Shown in pieces: positions 1 to 8,281 of a stretch of DNA of 64,000 bases; position 1 is the stretch's first letter; every line of letters begins with the position of its first letter. Source of the stretch: Phocaeicola_A sp963643925 (GTDB lineage Bacteria; Bacteroidota; Bacteroidia; Bacteroidales; Bacteroidaceae); contig CAVINS010000004.1 in assembly GCA_963643925.1 (NCBI GenBank), forward strand, positions 6,617 through 70,616, in the 5' to 3' direction. A program made the translations under genes and the position numbers. The notes under the pieces are model-generated. The model was given only the letters and a program-made list of their open reading frames with translations, was not told the origin of the DNA and did not search any database.

Positions 1-603
1 GACGAAGGTCTCGCCCCGACGCTCACTCTCGTGGTTGAACAGGATGCCGTTGACGGCGAACATGCCATAGCTCTCGCGATAGTTCTTCGTAATCCAAAAT
101 CCATACTGTTTGGCTACGCCGTAGGGCGAGCGCGGATAGAAAGGAGTCGTCTCTTTCTGGGGAACTTCCTGCACCTTGCCGAACAGCTCGGAGGTGGAAG
201 CCTGATAGATGCGACAAGTGTGTTCCAGTCCACAGATGCGGACGGCTTCCAGCAGACGCAGTGTTCCTACCGCATCAGCCTCGGCCGTATACTCGGGTAC
301 GTCAAAGGACACCTTCACATGACTCTGTGCAGCGAGGTTGTAGATCTCCGTCGGATGAATGTCGCTGATGATGCGTATGAGCGAGCTCGAATCGGTCATG
401 TCGCCATAGTGGAGATTGACCAACCGCGTCTTTTTCATGTCGCGTACCCATTCATCGAGATAGAGATGCTCGATGCGAGCGGTGTTGAAGGAAGAAGAGC
501 GGCGCAAAATGCCGTGGACCTCGTATCCTTTACTCAATAGAAACTCTGCCAAGAAGGACCCGTCTTGGCCTGTGATGCCTGAAATAAGTGCAACTTTCCT
601 CAT
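1..603 (-). CDS. gmd: GDP-mannose 4,6-dehydratase, N-terminal part (cut by window edge)
   Basis: The enzyme converts GDP-D-mannose to GDP-4-keto-6-deoxymannose, the first step to GDP-L-fucose, a surface glycan precursor in Bacteroidales. The 201 visible residues start MRKVALISGITGQDGSFLAE, which carries the family's NAD(P)-binding motif GITGQDGS. They continue with YGDMTDSSSL, NLAAQSHVKVSF, a QASTSELFG segment and YPRSPYGVAKQYGFW, which holds the catalytic YxxxK. The family is usually about 350-380 residues, so roughly the last 45% lies outside the window. The start is the ATG at 603, in a frame open to position 1. A Bacteroidetes promoter lies about 80 bp upstream. A GDP-fucose synthase gene often follows gmd, but that would be off the left edge. 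The identification is sure. Confidence 0.95.
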   Translation of the reverse strand, partial: MRKVALISGITGQDGSFLAEFLLSKGYEVHGILRRSSSFNTARIEHLYLDEWVRDMKKTRLVNLHYGDMTDSSSLIRIISDIHPTEIYNLAAQSHVKVSFDVPEYTAEADAVGTLRLLEAVRICGLEHTCRIYQASTSELFGKVQEVPQKETTPFYPRSPYGVAKQYGFWITKNYRESYGMFAVNGILFNHESERRGETFV

Positions 604-687
604 TAGGTAATATGTTTTAAGTTAGAAAATTCAGTCTCTTATGGTTGCCCGCCGACAGGCCCTCCAGTCCCTTCGGCATGCAGTTGG

Positions 688-719
688 CAAAGGTAACCAT
701 TATTACCGAGCAAACCAAA
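688..719 (-). promoter_or_regulatory. Promoter of gmd
   Basis: On the minus strand a -33 TTTG (719-716) is followed after 20 bp by a -7 TACCTTTG (695-688), which matches the Bacteroidetes sigma-ABfr pattern. It would give a leader of roughly 80 nt before the gmd ATG. Confidence 0.65.
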
Positions 720-819
720 TTTACTCCTTCCGAATGACTGACCGCCCGTCATGCACATAACCTGCTCCCAATAGATTTGGACGATAAACCCACAAGATGA
801 CAGGTGAACGAAAACAAGT

Positions 820-866
820 GCGGGCTGCATCGCGGACTTGAAGGGAAGTCCGGCAATGCAGCCCGC
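820..866 (-). terminator. Terminator after the GH2 gene
   Basis: Arms GCGGGCTGCAT (820-830) and ATGCAGCCCGC (856-866) pair perfectly over 11 bp, and an inner GGACTT/AAGTCC adds to the stem. On the minus strand the stem is followed by a T-rich stretch. It lies 30 bp beyond the stop of the GH2 glycosidase. Confidence 0.7.
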
Positions 867-896
867 TTATGGATAATCGATATATAGTAAGGTAGA

Positions 897-2957
897 CTAT
901 TTCAACGTCCAGGTACAGGTGTCGGTGAGGGTCTTCTTGCCGCTCTTGCCTACCACCTTGATGACATTCTCGCCCGGCGTGAGGGTGACATTCCACAGCA
1001 TACGGTTGATGTCGTCCTTCTTGGCGGACCCTATCTTCTTGTCGTTGATGTAGAGCGTGGCCTCCTTCAGGTTGCTGTAGACACGCACCTGGGTGTCAGC
1101 CTTCGTACGCATGGTGAAGCGACGGCTGGTGATGTAGAGCATCGGCTCGGGGTTCCAGTTGGCCTTGTAGAAGTAGAACACATCCTTCTTCGTCTTGCGG
1201 TCGTAGGTGACGGAACCTTTGTCGTTGATGCCCGGCGTGTCGCCCTCGTTGCGGAAGAACGACTGCATATCGGAGAACTGCCAGATGATTTTCGCCCACA
1301 GATAGGGACGCTGGGTGTAGGCTCTCCAGTAGCCTTCGTGACAGATGGCCTGATGCTCCTCGGGGTGATAGCCACCCTTCGCCACAAATGCCGTGTCCAG
1401 CGGGTCTTCGTGCTGCAGCGGACTGCCACCGGCTCCATACTCACTCACTCCCACAGGCTGACCGTTGGCGGTAGCGTGGGCGTTGTCGAAGAACTCGCCG
1501 GCCATCCGCTCGGACTTGGTCCAACTGAAGTATTTGTTCCAAGCTATCAAGTCGCTGCATCCCAGGTAGGGCACCTGGTCCACACAAGTGGCGAAGGTAG
1601 TGAGGCGCGACGGGTCGAGTTGTTTATAGAGTGCGTTTATCTCCTTGACGAAAGCCACCGGGTTGTCATACTCCTGGAAGCGGTTATTGTCGCTCAGCAG
1701 CAGTTCGTTGAAGATACCCCAGAAGCAGATGGAGGGATGATTGAAGTTTTGATAGACCAGCTCGTGTGCCACCTGGCGCGCGTTCTCCTCGAAGCCTTTG
1801 TTGTGGAGGTAGCCCGTGTAGGCATAACCGCCAGGACCGCACATCGGGATCTCGGTCCACAGGAGGATGCCGTTCTTGTCGCTCAGGTCATAGATGGGCT
1901 TGCCGTGGGGATAGTGTGCCAAGCGCATCACCGTAGCGCCCACTTCGTTAATGAGCTGCATGTCGCGCTCGTAGTCTTCCATCGTCAGCGCACTGCCCTT
2001 TCCCTTCACATCCTCGTGGCGGTTATAGCCGTGCAGGTCGAGGAGCTTGCCGTTGAGGAAGAAGCCCTTGTCTGGGTCGGCATGGAAGTAGCGGAAACCG
2101 GTGCGCTCGGTCACGCGGTCCATCAGCATGCCGTTGTCGTAGAGCTCGGCGGTGACGGTGTAGAGGTAAGGGTTCTGCTTGCCGTTCCACAGCGTGGGGT
2201 TCTTGAGGGTGAAGGGTTGCTTCACGTTCTCGCCCGTCACAGCCGTCTCCTGCTCTGCCACCCGGTTGCCGTCGAAGTCGGTGATGATGGTCTTCACGGT
2301 CATCCCGGCCTTCTGCTCTTTCAGCGAGAGGATGGTCTCTACCGTGAGGTCGGCTTGTGTGTCGGTCACTTTATCTTGGTGTATCAGCAGTCCGGAAGAG
2401 GCGTAGAAAAGGGGGGAGATGCAGTTCTTCTCTGTGATGATCAGATGGCAAGGTCGATGGAGTCCGCCATAGACATTGAAGTCGCCACTGATGGGGAGAA
2501 TATCGGTGCGGTAGGCGTTGCTCACCCACACCTCCAGGTCGTTGGTGCCGGGGTGCACGTAGTCTGTGATCTCCAGGCAGAAGGCGGTGTAGCCACCCAG
2601 ATGAGAGCCCACGGTGCGGTAGTTCACCATCACGTCAGCAGCGGAGTTGGCTCCTTCGAAGTAGAGGAAGAGGCGTTTGTCCTTCATGGCTGAGGTCACG
2701 TTCAAGTCCCGTTTGTAGATCATCATCTCCCGGTTGTACTGGGTAGTGCCTTTGATGTATTCGGCGTTCCATGTGTGGGGAAGCGTCACGGGCGTCAACG
2801 GAGCGTTGCGTTTGTTTACGGTGATAGGCTTGTAGCCCCATCCCTTGTCCAGGAGGACAGAGGAACGTGGATTGTCGTTGCCGAAAGCTGCTGCGCCACC
2901 CATAAGCCATACCAGGGCAGCACACAATGCAGTGAGTTTGGTTCTCTTGAGATTCAT
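897..2957 (-). CDS. Glycoside hydrolase family 2 (beta-galactosidase/glucuronidase type), secreted
   Basis: This is a 686-residue exported glycosidase. I chose the ATG at 2957 because it begins a signal peptide (MNLKRTKLTALCAALVWLMG then AAAFG); the longer frame to 3038 only adds a non-secretory prefix. Next come a jelly-roll sugar-binding domain, an immunoglobulin-like domain and a TIM barrel. The barrel has the GH2 signature around MRLAHYPH, the acid/base Asn-Glu in FWGIFNELL (about residue 412) and the nucleophile Glu in SEYGAGG (about residue 506). A C-terminal domain resembling DUF4982-type modules ends the protein. The exact substrate (beta-galactoside, beta-glucuronide or beta-mannoside) cannot be read from sequence. 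It stands alone, with no SusC/SusD pair, so it is not part of a visible polysaccharide utilisation locus. Confidence 0.9.
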   Translation of the reverse strand: MNLKRTKLTALCAALVWLMGGAAAFGNDNPRSSVLLDKGWGYKPITVNKRNAPLTPVTLPHTWNAEYIKGTTQYNREMMIYKRDLNVTSAMKDKRLFLYFEGANSAADVMVNYRTVGSHLGGYTAFCLEITDYVHPGTNDLEVWVSNAYRTDILPISGDFNVYGGLHRPCHLIITEKNCISPLFYASSGLLIHQDKVTDTQADLTVETILSLKEQKAGMTVKTIITDFDGNRVAEQETAVTGENVKQPFTLKNPTLWNGKQNPYLYTVTAELYDNGMLMDRVTERTGFRYFHADPDKGFFLNGKLLDLHGYNRHEDVKGKGSALTMEDYERDMQLINEVGATVMRLAHYPHGKPIYDLSDKNGILLWTEIPMCGPGGYAYTGYLHNKGFEENARQVAHELVYQNFNHPSICFWGIFNELLLSDNNRFQEYDNPVAFVKEINALYKQLDPSRLTTFATCVDQVPYLGCSDLIAWNKYFSWTKSERMAGEFFDNAHATANGQPVGVSEYGAGGSPLQHEDPLDTAFVAKGGYHPEEHQAICHEGYWRAYTQRPYLWAKIIWQFSDMQSFFRNEGDTPGINDKGSVTYDRKTKKDVFYFYKANWNPEPMLYITSRRFTMRTKADTQVRVYSNLKEATLYINDKKIGSAKKDDINRMLWNVTLTPGENVIKVVGKSGKKTLTDTCTWTLK

Positions 2958-3167
2958 ATTGTTATAACTAATGATTTTTCGATGTCCGATGCCACCCCCT
3001 TGTGACTCTCCGGAAACATTGCCACCGAGAGGTTGCATACATTATTAAATACGAAAGTAAACGTCAAAACACCTAGCTCATACAAGGTTTCTTCACAAAA
3101 AAAGAACCATTTGGCACAACCTTTGTGTAGTCATGGTGGGGTGAGGAAGCTTTTTTTGCGGCCCACC

Positions 3168-3200
3168 TTTCGGGACAAACCGAATAGTTTGGTACCTTTG
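3168..3200 (+). promoter_or_regulatory. Putative promoter of the CobW-family gene
   Basis: A -7 TACCTTTG (3193-3200) lies 21 bp after TTTC (3168-3171), a one-base variant of the -33 TTTG. It sits 43 bp before the ATG. No zinc-uptake-regulator operator was recognised. Confidence 0.5.
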
Positions 3201-3242
3201 CGTGCCTAAACGACGTAGACAAACTTATAATATCACACATAT

Positions 3243-4550
3243 ATGGAGAAAAAAGAGACACCGGTGCTGCTGCTTACCGGTTACCTTGGAAGCGGCAAGA
3301 CGACGTTGGTGAACCACATCCTTTCCAACCAACGGGGCATTAAATTCGCCGTCATCGTGAACGATATAGGCGAGGTGAATATCGATGCGGACCTCATCCA
3401 GAAGGGTGGAGTCGTGGGCAAGAAGGACGACAGTCTGGTGGCGTTGCAGAACGGTTGCATCTGCTGCACACTGAAGATGGACCTCATCGAGCAGCTCAAC
3501 GACATACAGAAGATGCATCGGTTCGACTACATCGTGATAGAGGCCAGCGGCATCTGCGAGCCGGAGCCTATCGCACGCACCATCTGCTCCATGCGCCGCA
3601 TGGGTGGACAGTACACGCAGTATGGCGTGCCCCGCTTGGATTGCGTCTGCACGGTGGTGGACAGCCTGCGCCTGCAGAGCGAGTTTGCCTGCGGCGACAG
3701 TCTGACGAAAGAGCAGATTGACGACGAGGACATCGAGAACCTCATCATCCAGCAGATAGAGTTCTGCAACCTCATCCTGCTCAACAAAGCATCGGAAGTG
3801 AAGCCCAAGGAGCTGGAGCGCATCAAGCATATCATACGCGTGTTGCAACCGGGAGCCAAAATCATCACGTGCGACTATGCCGACGTGGACATCGCGAACC
3901 TTATCAACACCAACCTGTTCAGCTATGACAAAGTGGCAACCTCTGCCGGCTGGATTCGTGAGCTGGAGCGTGAGGTGACCGAAGAGGAAGAGAAAGAGGC
4001 TCACAACCCGGGCCATCATCACCATGACGACGAGGACGGGGAGCATGAGCACCACCATCATCACGACGAGGATGAGCACGAGCATCACCATCACGGCCAT
4101 GATGATGACGACGACGATGATGAGGACGAGCATGAGCACGGCCACCATCACCACCATCATCACCACGACGAGGGTGAGGCGGAAGAGTATGGCATCGGCA
4201 CATTCGTCTACTACCGTCGCCAGGCCTTCAACCTCCGCAAGTTCGAGGCTTTCGTCAACGACCGTTGGCCGAAGAACGTCATCCGCGCCAAGGGTGTCTG
4301 CTACTTCAGCAGCAACACCGACATGTCGTACCTCTTCGAGCAGGCCGGTGTGCAGAAGAAGTTGATAGAGGCCGGCCAGTGGTACGCCACCGCTCCCGAG
4401 GAGGACCTCATCCAGCTCATGAAGCAAGAGCCAGGCCTCATGCGCGACTGGGACGAGAAGTACGGCGACCGCATGGAGAAGATTGTCTTCATCGGCCAGC
4501 ATCTCGACAAGGAGCAGATTACCTGCGAGTTGGATGCCTGCCTGGAGTAA
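3243..4550 (+). CDS. CobW/G3E-family GTPase with a very His/Asp/Glu-rich segment (metal chaperone)
   Basis: COG0523 GTPases deliver or insert metal ions, and several act as zinc chaperones. Visible motifs are Walker A GYLGSGKTT near the N-terminus, the metal-binding CxCC motif in NGCICCTLK, VIEASGICEP as the switch region, and LNKAS as the guanine-specificity NKxD-like element. Residues about 255-313 form an almost uninterrupted His/Asp/Glu run, with up to eight consecutive His, between the GTPase and the C-terminal CobW_C domain (GTFVYYRR onward). This fits a cytosolic metal store or handover site. At 435 residues it is longer than typical members (about 320-400), and the insert explains the excess. 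Which metal it serves is inference; zinc is the usual guess. It converges with the zinc protease gene and they share a terminator. Confidence 0.88.
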   Translation: MEKKETPVLLLTGYLGSGKTTLVNHILSNQRGIKFAVIVNDIGEVNIDADLIQKGGVVGKKDDSLVALQNGCICCTLKMDLIEQLNDIQKMHRFDYIVIEASGICEPEPIARTICSMRRMGGQYTQYGVPRLDCVCTVVDSLRLQSEFACGDSLTKEQIDDEDIENLIIQQIEFCNLILLNKASEVKPKELERIKHIIRVLQPGAKIITCDYADVDIANLINTNLFSYDKVATSAGWIRELEREVTEEEEKEAHNPGHHHHDDEDGEHEHHHHHDEDEHEHHHHGHDDDDDDDEDEHEHGHHHHHHHHDEGEAEEYGIGTFVYYRRQAFNLRKFEAFVNDRWPKNVIRAKGVCYFSSNTDMSYLFEQAGVQKKLIEAGQWYATAPEEDLIQLMKQEPGLMRDWDEKYGDRMEKIVFIGQHLDKEQITCELDACLE

Positions 4551-4598
4551 GCGACTGACTCACCACTGGACGAACACCGTTCGCCTATATAATAAGGT

Positions 4599-4653
4599 AA
4601 AGGACTCTTCCATAGAGGTTCCGCGCAAGCGGGCTTCTATGGAAGAGTCCTTT
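4599..4653. terminator. Bidirectional terminator between convergent genes
   Basis: Two 18-base arms (4599-4616 and 4636-4653) are perfect reverse complements, start AAAGGACTCTTCC on either strand, and flank a 19-nt loop. The A/T ends provide a T-tract in both directions. It separates the CobW gene from the convergent metalloprotease gene. Confidence 0.9.
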
Positions 4654-4676
4654 AATTTCACGTGGACCGAAGGTCA

Positions 4677-7142
4677 CTACTTCTTGTCCTCGTCGATGGC
4701 TTGCCCGATTTGTTGCAGCAGGTCGTCGTAGTGGTAGGCTTCGAGACTACCGGACTGGCTGGCGGCACGCTGTTCCTCGATGTAACGCTTCACCCGGTCG
4801 AGGTGCATGCGCACGTACACGGGTACATCCGACTTCGCCTCGGGGTAGGCACTCGGCTTGGCAGCCTCCGTCGGCTTGAGTATCTTGCAGAGGCTGGTGA
4901 CGTAGGTGCGCTCGTTCTGGCGGATGAAGTAGTTGCCCGTCTCATCCTGGGCATCGAAAGGTTTCCACACGATGGCAAACACATCGTTCAGATATTCGTC
5001 GAGCTTATAGGGCTCGGCAGCATACTGGGCGGCCTGGTTCATGTCCTTCAGCAGGGCATTGGTGAGGAGGCCGCTGACGGTCACCGTCTGACGACCGCCC
5101 ATATCGCGCAGGATGTTGTGACCCGTCTTGGAGGTTACCTCTTCGGGATAGAGCCAATATTGTGGGGTGAGCACGTTGCGGCCGTACCAGTCGACGGCTT
5201 CTTTCTGAATGCTTGCCGGCACGGGTTCCTCAGGCTTCAGGTCCGAGGCCGTGTTGTGATAGACACCACCCACATTGCGGTTCACGTGCGTCACGTAGCG
5301 GCCGTATTGCATACACACCGCATTGTAGATGTTGCTCAGGTCGGTATAGTCGCCATCGGGTTGTGCGGTCCATTCGAGTATGTGCTCCATCACACGCTTC
5401 AGGTTCTTGATACCGTAGTCGCCGGCCTTCATGCTGTTGTCGCCCAAGTCCTCCATCTGGTCGCGCGGGTCCTTGCTCATGCCCTCGTCGCCGACATACA
5501 TCAGCCGATGGTCAGCGAGCAACTTTCTGGTGACCTCGGTCCGCAGCGCCTTCTTCTCGGCAAAGGCGTCCTTATACTCAGGGCGGTACTTGTAGCCCCA
5601 GTAGATGGCCCACAGGTCGTAGTCGCCGATGCGGGGGAAGAGCCCTTTGGGCGAGATGTTGTCCTCGGGCTGTGCCACGTAGTTGAAGCGGGCATAGTCC
5701 ATGATGGAGATGGTGTGTCCGTGAGCCTCCACCCACGCTTTGTCGCGCAGTTTTTCCACCGGCGTGGCGGAGCTGGCCATCATGTTGTGGCGAAGTCCCA
5801 GCGTATGACCCACCTCGTGCGAGGAGACGAAGCGGATGAGCGTACCCATCAGCTCGTCGCTGAAGGTCATCGTGCGCGCCCGCTTGTCCACGGTGCCGCA
5901 CTGCACCATGTACCATTTCTTCAAGAGGTTCATCACGTTGTGGTACCAGCAGACGTGGCTCTCCATGATCTCGCCGCTGCGGGGGTCTACCACGCAGGGG
6001 CCGTAGGCGTTCTCCTTCTCGGAGGGCAGGTAGCGTATCACGCTGAATCGCGCGTCGTCGATGTCCATCGTCTCATCGTCGGGCCACTCCTTGGCCGTGA
6101 TGGCATTCTTGAAGCCTGCTGCCTCGAAAGCCTTGTTCCAGTCCTCCACACCGGCTATCAGGTAGGGCACCCACTTCTTCGGTGTGGCGGGGTCTATGTA
6201 GTATACAATCTGTTTCTTGGGTTCGGTAAGTTTGCCACTGCGGTAGCGTGCCTCGTCCTTCGGCTCCAGGCGGTAGCGGTGGGTGATTGCCATCTTGTCC
6301 GTCACCTGCTGCTCGTCGGAGAAGAGGGTGATGGGGGTCTCGAAGTATCCCACCCGCTCGTCGGCATAGCGCGGACGCATCGGCTCCTCGGGCAGCAGCA
6401 CGATGCTGGTGTTCAGCTTCAGCGTGACGGCACCGCCCTTGGACGCCGGCATCTTGCCGATGTTGACACTGTAGGTGCGCACCGTCACCACGGAGATGTT
6501 CTGCGGGAAGGTCTTAATGGTGTCCACCATGGAGCGGTCGGGGGCCAGACCATTGAGGGAGAGCTCCGTGCGGTTGCGTGATGTGAAGCCGAAGAGTTTG
6601 TTGTCCGCCAGGGCCTGCTTGGATATGTTGACCAACTGGGCCTTCGTGTTGGGGTTGCGCCCTATCACTTCGAACTTACCGAGTATAGGATCCACGGTCG
6701 ACTCCTCCACCGCTTTGTAGATGTTGTCCTCGGCAGGTGCATACTGGGTCTGTGCATATTCTCTCAGCAGCAGGGTCTTGTTGTCATACTGTTCCCAATA
6801 GACAACGCTGGTGTTCACCTCTTCACCCGTCAGCTTGCCCAAGCCTTGCGGCACGGCCTTGAAACGGGTGACGGCCAACAGCAACCGTCCCATCAGCGAG
6901 TCGGGCACCTCCACGTACCAGTCGTTCTTGATGTGACGCACCAAGAAGAGGCCGTCGCGTTCCGACCCGCCCTCCTTAATCAGTTTCTCGTAAGCATCGG
7001 GTTTCTTCGCCTTCACGGAGTCTTTGGGAGCCTCAGCCTTCACGGAGTCCTTGGGCGCCACTGCCTTATCGTTGTCACTACCCGCAAGGGCGAGTGGACA
7101 ACAGCATGCGAACATCATCGCATAGACAAACAGTCGTTTCAT
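4677..7142 (-). CDS. Exported zinc-dependent metalloprotease of the DUF5117/DUF5118 group
   Basis: This 821-residue protein belongs to a family common in Bacteroidetes. It has an N-terminal signal sequence (MKRLFVYAMMFACCCPLALA), then a Lys/Asp/Ala-rich linker in which the motif PKDSVKA is repeated. DUF5118- and DUF5117-type regions follow, then a metzincin-like active site at about residues 438-450, SSHEVGHTLGLRHNMMAS. This fits HExxHxxGxxH, where the three His bind zinc and the Glu is catalytic. The natural substrate is unknown. Its own promoter overlaps the divergent ruvA control region. The start at 7142 is supported by the signal peptide and by the promoter 51 bp upstream. Confidence 0.88.
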   Translation of the reverse strand: MKRLFVYAMMFACCCPLALAGSDNDKAVAPKDSVKAEAPKDSVKAKKPDAYEKLIKEGGSERDGLFLVRHIKNDWYVEVPDSLMGRLLLAVTRFKAVPQGLGKLTGEEVNTSVVYWEQYDNKTLLLREYAQTQYAPAEDNIYKAVEESTVDPILGKFEVIGRNPNTKAQLVNISKQALADNKLFGFTSRNRTELSLNGLAPDRSMVDTIKTFPQNISVVTVRTYSVNIGKMPASKGGAVTLKLNTSIVLLPEEPMRPRYADERVGYFETPITLFSDEQQVTDKMAITHRYRLEPKDEARYRSGKLTEPKKQIVYYIDPATPKKWVPYLIAGVEDWNKAFEAAGFKNAITAKEWPDDETMDIDDARFSVIRYLPSEKENAYGPCVVDPRSGEIMESHVCWYHNVMNLLKKWYMVQCGTVDKRARTMTFSDELMGTLIRFVSSHEVGHTLGLRHNMMASSATPVEKLRDKAWVEAHGHTISIMDYARFNYVAQPEDNISPKGLFPRIGDYDLWAIYWGYKYRPEYKDAFAEKKALRTEVTRKLLADHRLMYVGDEGMSKDPRDQMEDLGDNSMKAGDYGIKNLKRVMEHILEWTAQPDGDYTDLSNIYNAVCMQYGRYVTHVNRNVGGVYHNTASDLKPEEPVPASIQKEAVDWYGRNVLTPQYWLYPEEVTSKTGHNILRDMGGRQTVTVSGLLTNALLKDMNQAAQYAAEPYKLDEYLNDVFAIVWKPFDAQDETGNYFIRQNERTYVTSLCKILKPTEAAKPSAYPEAKSDVPVYVRMHLDRVKRYIEEQRAASQSGSLEAYHYDDLLQQIGQAIDEDKK

Positions 7143-7192
7143 ATAATATAACAGTATATTGAGTTATGTATTTCTTTCATAGATACGGACGA

Positions 7193-7223
7193 CAAAGGTA
7201 GTGATAGTCGGCCAACAAGCAAA
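7193..7223 (-). promoter_or_regulatory. Promoter of the zinc metalloprotease gene
   Basis: TTTG (7223-7220), 19 bp and TACCTTTG (7200-7193) read on the minus strand match the Bacteroidetes consensus exactly. Confidence 0.75.
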
Positions 7224-7249
7224 ATTAAAGAAGGATTCTTCGTAAAAGG

Positions 7250-7281
7250 ATTGTATTCCCGTCCAATTTTGACTACCTTTG
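7250..7281 (+). promoter_or_regulatory. Promoter of ruvA
   Basis: ATTG (7250-7253), 20 bp and TACCTTTG (7274-7281) lie 53 bp before the chosen ruvA ATG. This excludes use of the earlier in-frame ATG at 7251, because it would lie upstream of the transcription start. Confidence 0.7.
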
Positions 7282-7334
7282 TTCGTTCATTGTGGACCCG
7301 ACGGGTTATCGTCGGCCACCAAAAACGTAACATC

Positions 7335-7922
7335 ATGATAGACTACATCAAAGGAGAAATAGCGGAGATCACGCCGACGCAGGCCGTCGTAGAGGCCAAC
7401 GGCATAGGCTATGCACTCAACATATCGCTCAACACCTACACCGCCATACAGGGTAAGGGCAGTGCAAAACTCTACGTCTACGAGGCCATCCGCGAGGATG
7501 CCTATGTGCTCTACGGCTTCGTGGACAAGAAGGAGCGGGAGCTCTTCCTGCTGCTCATCTCCGTGTCGGGCATCGGTGGCAACACAGCCCGCATGATTCT
7601 GTCGGCCCTCTCACCCAGTGAGCTGTGCGACGTCATCAGCTCGGGCAACGACAAGCTGCTGAAGACGGTGAAAGGCATAGGACTGAAGACGGCCCAGCGC
7701 ATCATTGTGGACCTGAAGGACAAGATAGCGCTAACGGGCATCGCCTCGGCAGGTAACCTCCTCTCCCCCGAGGCATCCGAGCTGCAGGAAGAGGCCGTGG
7801 CCGCCCTCACGATGCTGGGATTCCCCGCCGCCGCCTCGCAGAAGGTGGTGCAGACCATCCTGAAGGAGGAGCCCACCGCCACGGTGGAGAAGGTCATCAA
7901 GCTGGCGCTGAAGCGGCTGTGA
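7335..7922 (+). CDS. ruvA: Holliday junction branch migration protein RuvA
   Basis: RuvA binds four-way DNA junctions as a tetramer and positions the RuvB motor during recombination and repair. The 195-residue product begins MIDYIKGEIAEITPTQAVVE (OB-fold). It has two helix-hairpin-helix elements, SVSGIGGNTARMI and TVKGIGLKTAQRII, and ends with the RuvB-binding three-helix domain (EEAVAALTMLGF onward). The length is normal for the family. I place the start at 7335, not 7251, from family alignment and the promoter. A 21-bp repeat array and a strong terminator follow it. Confidence 0.97.
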   Translation: MIDYIKGEIAEITPTQAVVEANGIGYALNISLNTYTAIQGKGSAKLYVYEAIREDAYVLYGFVDKKERELFLLLISVSGIGGNTARMILSALSPSELCDVISSGNDKLLKTVKGIGLKTAQRIIVDLKDKIALTGIASAGNLLSPEASELQEEAVAALTMLGFPAAASQKVVQTILKEEPTATVEKVIKLALKRL

Positions 7923-8049
7923 GCAGAGCCGGGCGGCGTCGGCCCACAACCTCGAGGCGGAAGCCTGCCTATGAGTGGATTCAGTCGACGCTACGGACGA
8001 AGTTGACAGAGCGTTCGTTTCCGATTATTCACCCCATCAAAACAAGAGT

Positions 8050-8133
8050 TCTGTTCAAAGGCTTTGAACATGTATACAAAGGCTCTGAACATGTGTTTAA
8101 TGACTCTGAACGTCTGTTCAAAGACTTTGAACA
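8050..8133. repeat. Array of four 21-bp tandem repeats with dyad symmetry
   Basis: Four head-to-tail units occupy 8050-8070, 8071-8091, 8092-8112 and 8113-8133. Units 1 and 4 contain the perfect palindrome TGTTCAAAGnCTTTGAACA; units 2 and 3 are degenerate, sharing the ACTCTGAAC/GGCTCTGAAC half. There are no unique spacers, so it is not a CRISPR array. It lies 127 bp after ruvA, before the terminator. Similar but sequence-unrelated arrays occur at 16639, 29429 and 57877. Confidence 0.85.
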
Positions 8134-8194
8134 GAGATATCGTGCGGGCTCGTGAGGCATTTAGTATATCCTCAAGAGGCATCGCGATCATACG

Positions 8195-8245
8195 AAAGAA
8201 GTCATCTACCGTTGGTCTTATTCCCCATCGGTAGATGACTTCTTT
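8195..8245. terminator. Bidirectional terminator between ruvA and the GH43 gene
   Basis: Arms AAAGAAGTCATCTACCG (8195-8211) and its exact reverse complement (8229-8245) form a 17-bp perfect stem with a 17-nt loop. The stem is A-rich at one end and T-rich at the other, so it can serve both convergent genes. Confidence 0.88.
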
Positions 8246-8281
8246 GCTTTCTATGCTATGTATGGTGCGGGTGCTTGCGTA

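Noticed and set aside
4662..6581. A 639-codon open frame on the plus strand opposite the zinc metalloprotease
   Set aside because: It is a shadow of the real gene in GC-biased DNA: its translation is a low-complexity Val/Leu/His-rich sequence without family motifs, while the minus strand encodes a clear metzincin protease with signal peptide and promoter. Similar antisense frames at 1338-2693, 19493-20713 and 60011-61294 were rejected for the same reason.
7919..8155. A 78-codon frame running from the ruvA stop through the 21-bp repeat array
   Set aside because: It has only a GTG start, its apparent 7-residue repeat simply reflects the 21-bp DNA period, and it resembles no protein.
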